Shown: positions 22,944 through 27,236 of the stretch, piece after piece | Layout: the number at the start of each line of letters is the position of its first letter | Numbering within the stretch: position 1 is the first letter of the stretch | From: Candidatus Pacearchaeota archaeon CG10_big_fil_rev_8_21_14_0_10_30_48 | GTDB taxonomy: Archaea > Nanobdellota > Nanobdellia > Pacearchaeales > GW2011-AR1 | Length of the DNA stretch: 27,236 bases | Assembly: GCA_002763155.1 (NCBI GenBank) | Contig: PFCU01000052.1 | Location: 1-27,236 of the forward strand | Reading direction: 5' to 3' | Made by a program: the position numbers and the translations under genes | Notes under the pieces: model-generated | Database searches by the model: none | What the model was told of the DNA's origin: nothing | Seen by the model: only the letters and a program-made list of their open reading frames with translations

Positions 22944-22965
22944 TTGCGAGCCGTTAGGCGAGCAA
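22944..22965. other. Hairpin with symmetric GA/GA internal loop
   Basis: TTGC-GA-GCC-GTTA-GGC-GA-GCAA: a 4-bp and a 3-bp stem separated by two GA dinucleotides facing each other, closed by a GTTA loop. In RNA, opposing GA steps can form tandem sheared G-A pairs. It lies 38 nt upstream of the uppP-like start, just outside the TATA box, so it should not be in that mRNA. Confidence 0.45.
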
Positions 22966-22973
22966 TAACAATT

Positions 22974-22981
22974 ATTAAAAA
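22974..22981 (+). promoter_or_regulatory. TATA box of the uppP-like gene
   Basis: ATTAAAAA, centred 25.5 nt before the ATG at 23003. Confidence 0.5.
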
Positions 22982-23002
22982 CCAATTAACTCTTTATGAT
23001 AA

Positions 23003-23737
23003 ATGACAAATGAAATATTATTTGCAATAATTCAAGCCGCGACAGAATTTCTCCCTATATCGAGCTCGGGCCATCTCGCATTATTAGGAAATTTATTAGG
23101 GGAACCAGACTTATTTCTTATAACAATTCTCCACATCGCATCTCTATTAGCTGTACTAATTTTCACAAGAAGAGAATTATATGATTTAATTACTTTCAAA
23201 GAACATTCGAGGAAACTCTGGATTTATCTAATTATTGCGACGATTCCGGCGGCAATTTTCGGGTTCGTTTTCAAATCATTAATAGAATCTGCTTTTAACT
23301 CATATTTATTCTTAGGACTCGCTTTTTTATTCACAAGTGCAATTTTATTCTTGACAAAATTCGCGCACAAAGTCGATAAATTAAATTACAAAAATGCTTT
23401 AGTCATCGGATTATTCCAATTATTCGCGTTATTCCCAGGAATTTCAAGATCAGGAATGACTATCTCTGCCGCATTATTTTCAGGAATATCTAAAGAAAAA
23501 GCAATCAAATTTTCTTTCTTATTATTCATACCTCTCGCAATCGGCGCAGGAATATTAGAAATCGGCGAAGCATATTTTTCATTAGAAATGGCAATAGCGT
23601 TTATCATTTGTTTCCTATTAAGTTTAATATTCCTTAATGCACTTACATACATAATGAAAAGAAACAAATTTTGGCTATTTTCAATTTATCTATTAATTAT
23701 GGGAATAATTTCTTTAGGATTATATTTTTTTAGATAA
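23003..23737 (+). CDS. uppP: Polyprenyl-diphosphate phosphatase, UppP/BacA family
   Basis: An integral membrane enzyme that removes one phosphate from undecaprenyl (bacteria) or another polyprenyl diphosphate, recycling the lipid carrier for glycans. In an archaeon it would serve N-glycosylation or S-layer sugar transfer. Both family signatures are intact: ATEFLPISSSGH (13-24, with E15 and H24) and PGISRSGMT (145-153, with R149). About seven hydrophobic helices follow the family pattern, and the length (244 aa) is near the lower end of the usual range. The ATG has a TATA octamer 25.5 nt upstream. The gene stands alone on the plus strand. The many NxS/T-rich surface proteins nearby fit a need for lipid-linked glycans. 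Confidence 0.93.
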   Translation: MTNEILFAIIQAATEFLPISSSGHLALLGNLLGEPDLFLITILHIASLLAVLIFTRRELYDLITFKEHSRKLWIYLIIATIPAAIFGFVFKSLIESAFNSYLFLGLAFLFTSAILFLTKFAHKVDKLNYKNALVIGLFQLFALFPGISRSGMTISAALFSGISKEKAIKFSFLLFIPLAIGAGILEIGEAYFSLEMAIAFIICFLLSLIFLNALTYIMKRNKFWLFSIYLLIMGIISLGLYFFR

Positions 23738-23840
23738 GGAGATTAAGATATTCTATTAGAGAAGGATTTTGATTTCATAAAAGGTAATTAACTCAAAGAA
23801 TAATTTTATCAGATTATATTAAGAATATTTACAAATAAAG

Positions 23841-23875
23841 TTAAATTTTTATTGAGCAACGAAATAAAAATTTAA
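23841..23875. terminator. Perfect 13-bp stem-loop between convergent genes
   Basis: TTAAATTTTTATT (23841-23853) pairs perfectly with AATAAAAATTTAA (23863-23875) around a 9-nt loop, GAGCAACGA. It lies about 104 nt past the uppP-like stop and 54 nt past the opposing gene's stop. With T-runs on both strands it suits a shared, bidirectional end point. Confidence 0.55.
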
Positions 23876-23928
23876 AATATAAATCTCGAACTGAAAGGAA
23901 ACAAAATAAATTCCTCCAGAACTATCAA

Positions 23929-24768
23929 TCAATCTTCACTAACATCTATTTCTTTCTGTGCTTCGTCTAATGCCTTTCTAGCAGCTTTATATTTTTCTTC
24001 AGCAGCAGATTTTTTAGAAAATTTCGCTTTAATATCAGCCAATTCAATTTCAGCTACCTTCAATCTTCTTTCAGCATCTTCTAATTCTTTATCAGTTAAA
24101 ATAGTCGGAGGCCTATCATCAGAATGTAATGCTGCTTTTCTCATTTCTGCAGAAACAGGATTCCTAAAAACATTTATTAAAATTCCTAAAACAATTAAAA
24201 CTAAAAGTCCTCCAAGAAGATAAAACTTAGATTTATTAAATATCTCTGTAACATTTGAAATAACGTTCCCAGTTATTTTAGAATCTGAATCAATTGCTTC
24301 TTCCACCACTTCTGTTCCTCCAGCAACTATTGTTACATTAACTCCTTCATCAGTAGAATCTGTAGAATTCACTTCAACTTCTTCCACAACTTCTGTAGCA
24401 GGTTTATCCTTGAATGGATTTTCCTTAATTTCATAATTTTCAGGAACAACTTCTAAATTAATTACATCACCAGGATGAAAATCATCGTCAAATCTTTCAT
24501 ACATAACTTTTTTCCCATCTTGTTTAACAAAAACACCTATAGAAAATTTAGCTTTATCTATTTCATATTCAAAAGAAATATCTCCATAATAATCTGAAAA
24601 TTGTTTAGAAAGATTGTAAACATTATATTCTGATTCACTTGGCGCTAAAAATGAAACATCAACGTCATGATTCGGCAAAGTCTTAATATTTATCTTAGTA
24701 GGTATCGCTAAAGCCATAGGTATAACTATCATCAAAACAAAAACAGTAATCACTAATCCCTTTTTCAT
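23929..24768 (-). CDS. Exported single-pass membrane protein with cytosolic coiled coil (279 aa)
   Basis: A signal peptide (MKKGLVITVFVLMIVIPMAL, cleavage near residue 22) is followed by a beta-rich ectodomain of about 110 residues, a Val/Glu/Thr-rich linker with NxS/T sites, a membrane helix (FYLLGGLLVLIVLGILINVF, about residues 187-206) and a C-terminal charged helix of about 60 residues (ERRLKVAEIELADIKAKF) likely to form a cytosolic coiled coil. I cannot name a family. The frame extends five codons upstream to a TTG at 24783, but the TTTATAAA box at 24790-24797 is exactly 25.5 nt from the ATG at 24768, so the ATG is chosen. It is monocistronic between the uppP-like gene and a DUF5654-like gene. 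Confidence 0.75.
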   Translation of the reverse strand: MKKGLVITVFVLMIVIPMALAIPTKINIKTLPNHDVDVSFLAPSESEYNVYNLSKQFSDYYGDISFEYEIDKAKFSIGVFVKQDGKKVMYERFDDDFHPGDVINLEVVPENYEIKENPFKDKPATEVVEEVEVNSTDSTDEGVNVTIVAGGTEVVEEAIDSDSKITGNVISNVTEIFNKSKFYLLGGLLVLIVLGILINVFRNPVSAEMRKAALHSDDRPPTILTDKELEDAERRLKVAEIELADIKAKFSKKSAAEEKYKAARKALDEAQKEIDVSED

Positions 24769-24789
24769 ATTATAACTAAACAAAAGTCA

Positions 24790-24797
24790 TTTATAAA
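24790..24797 (-). promoter_or_regulatory. TATA box that fixes the start at 24768
   Basis: TTTATAAA centred at 24793.5, 25.5 nt from the ATG at 24768 and only 10.5 nt from the in-frame TTG at 24783. The distance rules out the TTG as a start for this transcript. Confidence 0.7.
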
Positions 24798-24836
24798 TAT
24801 TTTTATATCTAATAATTATTTTTATTTTCTAAATTA

Positions 24837-25175
24837 TTAATCAATTTCTTTTCTTTCCGAAAAAAAATATGTCACAATCAAGATACCGATAACAGAAATA
24901 AAAGTAATAATTGCAACTTCAACAAGACTATTTTTCACAGGACTTCTAGAACTAATCTGATCGACCCATTGACTAATTAATTCTCTCCAAGAAAGAGCTA
25001 ACAAAAAACCAAATGCAGCGACGATAGCAGTTAAAACCGCACTCTTCAATTCTTTCTTAAACTCTTTAACAGAAGATTTTGCTTTTTGCCTCGCCAATGA
25101 GAGATTAAGACGTTTTTTCTCATGCTCAAGTTTACTAACTTCCTTCTCTAATTTCTTATCTTCTTTTGTTGCCAC
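24837..25175 (-). CDS. Small two-helix membrane protein, DUF5654-like
   Basis: The first 45 residues are a charged helix (KKLEKEVSKLEHEKKRLNLS), probably a cytosolic coiled coil. Two hydrophobic segments follow: AVLTAIVAAFGFLLALSWRE (about 46-65) and VEVAIITFISVIGILIVTYF (about 85-104). The 'GFLLALSWRELI' stretch resembles archaeal DUF5654 proteins, whose function is unknown. The start is GTG. It is supported by a TTTATAAA box exactly 25.5 nt upstream, and no ATG lies nearby in frame. It has its own promoter, followed downstream by another single-gene unit. Confidence 0.7.
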   Translation of the reverse strand: MATKEDKKLEKEVSKLEHEKKRLNLSLARQKAKSSVKEFKKELKSAVLTAIVAAFGFLLALSWRELISQWVDQISSRSPVKNSLVEVAIITFISVIGILIVTYFFSERKEID

Positions 25176-25196
25176 GATTAAAATAAGAACAAAGAG

Positions 25197-25204
25197 TTTA
25201 TAAA
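25197..25204 (-). promoter_or_regulatory. TATA box of the DUF5654-like gene (GTG start)
   Basis: TTTATAAA centred 25.5 nt before the GTG at 25175, supporting a leaderless mRNA that starts with GTG. Confidence 0.65.
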
Positions 25205-25259
25205 AATATCTTAGAAGAACTAAGAGAAAAATAATGCCCTTAAAACATTTTTAATGTTT

Positions 25260-25280
25260 CTAGTCATCTTTGATGACTAG
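25260..25280. other. Perfect 9-bp hairpin downstream of tRNA-Glu
   Basis: CTAGTCATC-TTT-GATGACTAG: 9-bp stem, 3-nt loop. It is the second of two hairpins 3' of the tRNA on the minus strand and may end its transcript. Confidence 0.55.
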
Positions 25281-25282
25281 GC

Positions 25283-25309
25283 CATAAGATTTCTATAAGA
25301 AATTTTATG
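25283..25309 (-). other. 12-bp imperfect hairpin abutting the tRNA 3' end
   Basis: CATAAGATTTCT-ATA-AGAAATTTTATG on the plus strand. The 12-bp stem has one mismatch (A opposite C in the minus-strand RNA). It begins at the tRNA discriminator, so it would compete with or guide 3' maturation. Confidence 0.5.
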
Positions 25310-25380
25310 CCCCCGCCGGGACTCGAACCCGGGTCAAAGCCTCGAAAGGGCTTTATGCTTGACCGCTACACCACAGGGGC
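25308..25380 (-). tRNA. tRNA-Glu (anticodon UUC)
   Basis: A complete cloverleaf of 73 nt can be drawn. The acceptor stem is GCCCCUG with CGGGGGC (one U-G pair) plus discriminator A. The D stem is GUGU with GCAU. The anticodon stem is AAGCC/GGCUU around loop CUUUCGA, giving anticodon UUC. The variable region is UGAC. The T stem is CCGGG/CCCGG around UUCGAGU. No CCA is encoded and no intron is present. Upstream, the only AT-rich box is TTACTATGTAA; its GTTACTAT part is centred 25.5 nt before G1, so transcription may begin at or very near the mature 5' end. Confidence 0.95.
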
Positions 25381-25387
25381 AACCTGT

Positions 25388-25417
25388 TTGCCCATCGTTA
25401 CATAGTAACACAGGGGC
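25388..25417 (-). repeat. Palindromic unit A (contains the tRNA promoter box)
   Basis: On the minus strand it reads GCCCC..., then GTTACTATGTAAC, then GATGGGCAA. The core GTTAC-ATA-GTAAC (25397-25409) is a perfect inverted repeat. Its first nine bases (GCCCCTGTG) equal the 5' end of the tRNA. Unit B at 25632-25660 is nearly the same. Confidence 0.7.
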
Positions 25418-25430
25418 TGAAGGAACTGAA

Positions 25431-25460
25431 GCACCTCATAAGCTATGCTCATTAAGGGGC
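25431..25460 (-). repeat. Palindromic unit C
   Basis: On the minus strand GCCCCTTAA...GAGGTGC, 30 nt. It shares both ends with unit D (25559-25587), while the centre differs and is itself partly self-complementary. Confidence 0.55.
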
Positions 25461-25523
25461 TTATGAACGAAGTGAATAAGCCCTTTCCTCGTCAGAGGAA
25501 AACAATTTGCAAAGCAAATTGTT
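25457..25523. repeat. Run of three adjoining hairpins
   Basis: GGGCTTAT...ATAAGCCC (25457-25464 with 25476-25483, 11-nt loop GAACGAAGTGA), then TTTCCTC-GTCA-GAGGAAA (25484-25501), then AACAATTTGC-AAA-GCAAATTGTT (25501-25523), placed end to end. No coding frame explains them. Confidence 0.7.
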
Positions 25524-25558
25524 TAAGAGGCAAATTACTCCAACATTATTTTCTATCC

Positions 25559-25587
25559 GCACCTCACGACGTTAGTCGTTAAGGGGC
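25559..25587 (-). repeat. Palindromic unit D
   Basis: On the minus strand GCCCCTTAACGAC...GTCGTGAGGTGC, 29 nt, with an inner perfect hairpin ACGAC-GTTA-GTCGT. It has the same outer arms as unit C. Confidence 0.55.
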
Positions 25588-25593
25588 AGTTTT

Positions 25594-25616
25594 TAAATTT
25601 TGTTAAACAAAATTTA
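25594..25616. repeat. 23-bp perfect palindrome
   Basis: TAAATTTTGTT-A-AACAAAATTTA: 11-bp arms around a single base, next to unit D. Confidence 0.7.
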
Positions 25617-25631
25617 CCTTATTGTTTTATA

Positions 25632-25660
25632 TTGCCCATCATTACATAGTAACTCGGGGC
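25632..25660 (-). repeat. Palindromic unit B
   Basis: Near-copy of unit A: TTGCCCATC, one variable base, TTACATAGTAAC, two to three variable bases, GGGGC. No tRNA follows it on the minus strand, unlike unit A. The rest of the spacer up to 25726 is plain AT-rich sequence. Confidence 0.7.
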
Positions 25661-25726
25661 AAATTCTTCTCATAAGAGACAACAATAAATATAATTAGAA
25701 TTTAGGTTTTTAAAGTTTGTTAATAA

Positions 25727-26128
25727 TTAAATATTTCTTACATACTTTCCTATAACAGGCACTTCAGTCATTTCTCCAGATAAAGCATAAAACCAACTTA
25801 AAACCCAGAGGATTGCTACAAATAGTTGTAATGTAATCGAAATTAAACTTCCTAAAATAGGTATGAATAAAAATAATTCAGAAATTATTCCGACAATAAT
25901 TGCAAACACAAAAACAGCCAAACCTTGCTTCGCATAGAACATAGTATATTTATCTTTATTCCAAAAAATCAACGCAATAACAAATCCAACAATACTAAAA
26001 AAAGTTGCTACAAATGCTTTTCCCGTCGATTTAATTTCAGATTTTTTTCGACTTTGTTTCTGAGCACTCTTCGTTTTGGAAACTTTTTTTAAAGGTTTAT
26101 TTTTAGCACTCTTTTTTTTCTTAGCCAT
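25727..26128 (-). CDS. Small membrane protein, DUF4870/Tic20-like
   Basis: The first 35 residues are strongly basic (KKKKSAKNKPLKKVSKTKSA). Three to four hydrophobic segments follow (about 38-56, 66-88 and 92-117). The stretch KYTMFYAKQGLAVFVFAIIV resembles the 'vrfHakQalvl' core of DUF4870/Tic20-like proteins, and the end, GEMTEVPVIGKYVRNI, matches the usual C-terminus 'Gexxx(I/V)PxIGxxa'. The biochemical role of this family is not known. The ATG has a TTTAAAAA box (minus strand) exactly 25.5 nt upstream. The gene is a single-gene unit between the palindrome-rich tRNA spacer and the surface-protein gene. Confidence 0.75.
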   Translation of the reverse strand: MAKKKKSAKNKPLKKVSKTKSAQKQSRKKSEIKSTGKAFVATFFSIVGFVIALIFWNKDKYTMFYAKQGLAVFVFAIIVGIISELFLFIPILGSLISITLQLFVAILWVLSWFYALSGEMTEVPVIGKYVRNI

Positions 26129-26149
26129 AATTCATTAAAGTAAATTTCT

Positions 26150-26157
26150 TTTTTAAA
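26150..26157 (-). promoter_or_regulatory. TATA box of the DUF4870-like gene
   Basis: TTTAAAAA on the minus strand, centred 25.5 nt before the ATG at 26128. Confidence 0.6.
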
Positions 26158-26173
26158 CTTTCTTATTTCAGAA

Positions 26174-27236
26174 TTATGCACAAGCAGTTACACTTCTATA
26201 AATTTTACCAGTATCTTCTTCAATACACAAAAATTTTCCGCTACCAGTTGCAACTAAATTTTTTAAATAAATATTTCCATCTTTTGAAATCTTAAAATCT
26301 GATTCTCCACCTTTAACATCTAATGAAAGACCTTCTAAATAATTAGTTGGTCCTACATTAACATCATCAAGATATCTTCCATCAGTGCCATAACTTAGAG
26401 TTCCACTTCTTTCTCCTCTAATAAGTGTTAAACGAGTATTTCCTCCATCATGAACATCTTTAATCACCAAAGCAACAGGATTACCAGTTGCATCTAAAGC
26501 ATTTAAATCTGCAGGAGTAACACCTCCAATTCCTACCATTCCTGATTGTCCTAAAAGTGTATCTCCATTTGATAAAATAGTGAAATCAGGGCCTTCTCCT
26601 TTAACATCTAATGAAAAACCTTCTACACCTATTCTTCCATCTGTACCATAACTTAAAGTTCCTCTTCCATTTCCTCTAACAAGGGTTAAACGGGTATTTC
26701 CTCCAGCACGAATATCTTTCAAAACTAAAATAGTTGGATATGTAAAAATGTCATCTAACTCAGTAGAAGTAAATTCTCCAATAGTGGTAGAACCATTAAC
26801 CTGCAATAAAGAAAGAGGACTATCTGTTCCAATACCTACATTACCCTCTTTATAATAAATATCCCCAGGAGATAAAGATGTAGGACTATTAAAAAAATCT
26901 GCAAAAAATCCCATACGTGTTAATTGTGTACTTCCTGTATTTCCCGAACTTCCTGAACCACTTCCACCAGAACTTCCTCTACCTGAAGGAAATACCGTTG
27001 CTGAAATATCATCTGAACCAGAATCAGTTGTAGTTGTTGTTTGTTCAGGTAAATCTAAAGCAGTAGATGTTTCATCTCCTCCTCTAAGAGCAAGAAATCC
27101 TACAGATAAAATTGCAATAACTAAAACAATTCCAATAATTCCAAGAATGGTAAATACAACAAGTCTCTTATTTGATTTTTCTTCAGAATATTCTTCTAAT
27201 TTTTTTAATGGATCTTTTTCAGAATTCAAAGAAGGA
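26174..27236 (-). CDS. Surface protein with tail-fibre-like NVGIG repeats, 5' end cut by window edge
   Basis: The frame stays open to the window edge (…PSLNSEKDP), and the only nearby start is a TTG at 27229, so the true start is probably outside. A charged cytosolic segment is followed by a signal-anchor helix (VFTILGIIGIVLVIAILSVG, about 25-44 from the TTG), a Thr/Ser/Gly-rich linker (about 60-100), and YYKEGNVGIGTDSPLSLLQV, the repeat typical of phage tail fibres and S74-type adhesin shafts. Two copies of a unit of about 65-75 aa follow, each with GGNTRLTL, GTLSYGTDGR and LSLDVKG or FSLDVKG. The end has a Cys pair (KFLCIEE...VTACA). No S74 peptidase domain is present. It is an extracellular, probably trimeric or fibrous protein; that is inference. 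Confidence 0.75.
   Translation of the reverse strand, partial: PSLNSEKDPLKKLEEYSEEKSNKRLVVFTILGIIGIVLVIAILSVGFLALRGGDETSTALDLPEQTTTTTDSGSDDISATVFPSGRGSSGGSGSGSSGNTGSTQLTRMGFFADFFNSPTSLSPGDIYYKEGNVGIGTDSPLSLLQVNGSTTIGEFTSTELDDIFTYPTILVLKDIRAGGNTRLTLVRGNGRGTLSYGTDGRIGVEGFSLDVKGEGPDFTILSNGDTLLGQSGMVGIGGVTPADLNALDATGNPVALVIKDVHDGGNTRLTLIRGERSGTLSYGTDGRYLDDVNVGPTNYLEGLSLDVKGGESDFKISKDGNIYLKNLVATGSGKFLCIEEDTGKIYRSVTACA

Noticed and set aside
23386..23667. Minus-strand 93-codon ORF inside the uppP-like gene
   Set aside because: The plus-strand frame carries both UppP signatures across this region.
24769..24783. TTG start at 24783 for the exported coiled-coil protein
   Set aside because: The TATA box at 24790-24797 is only 10.5 nt away. 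The ATG at 24768 is at the standard distance and begins a canonical signal peptide.
25240..25720. CRISPR array
   Set aside because: Repeated palindromes are present but spacing is irregular, unit lengths vary and no uniform spacers or cas genes occur.

Overview
The window is AT-rich and archaeal. It encodes aIF2-gamma, ribosomal protein eS6, a circularly permuted YlqF/YawG-type GTPase and a tRNA-Glu without an encoded CCA end. Most genes have an archaeal TATA box at a fixed distance from the start codon. The many small membrane or secreted proteins, the NxS/T-rich ectodomains and the short gaps fit a small-genome DPANN archaeon of the Woesearchaeota/Pacearchaeota type. That placement is inferred from gene style, not from a phylogeny.

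Layout. 1-2679 (minus): a truncated xylose-isomerase-like TIM-barrel protein, a disordered basic protein and a small CX5R phosphatase-like protein. 2730-5350 (plus): the cpGTPase, fired divergently from the phosphatase-like gene by one palindromic TATA box; then a tight cluster of a coiled-coil protein, an orphan secretion-ATPase N-domain and an MNT-type nucleotidyltransferase; then a lone hisI followed by a truncated ORF. 5332-6373: a metallophosphoesterase gene bracketed by exact 21-bp direct repeats. 6391-6877 (minus): a RelE/RHH toxin-antitoxin pair with a palindromic operator. 6953-17316 (minus): a cell-envelope locus of about 10 kb. It holds three small exported or anchored proteins, a 52-aa ribbon-helix-helix (RHH) protein missing from simple ORF calls and preceded by four 10-bp iterons, a 1656-aa surface protein with an internal Hint (intein-like) domain and a very basic cytoplasmic tail, and an 800-aa cytosolic coiled-coil protein. 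17529-22688 (minus): aIF2-gamma and eS6, usually close neighbours in archaea, here separated by three unrecognised genes, two of which are paralogues sharing an identical 66-bp 5' end. 23003-27236: an UppP/BacA-like polyprenyl-diphosphate phosphatase (plus), then (minus) three small membrane proteins, tRNA-Glu in an intergenic region packed with palindromes, and a 5'-truncated surface protein with tail-fibre-like NVGIG repeats.

Two initiation styles are visible. Many genes carry an A/T octamer whose centre lies 25.5 nt from the first base of the start codon, which implies leaderless mRNAs. The leading genes of the envelope operons instead have short leaders with Shine-Dalgarno (SD) sequences. 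The fixed TATA distance also corrects one start (24768 rather than an upstream TTG) and supports a GTG start at 25175.

The most notable candidate system is the 6953-17316 envelope locus. A phased-iteron RHH regulator is translationally coupled to a giant, probably self-cleaving surface protein whose tail carries a duplicated W-K-x-x-G-Y-Y-G-T motif, next to a long coiled-coil protein that could be its cytosolic partner. That interaction is inference.
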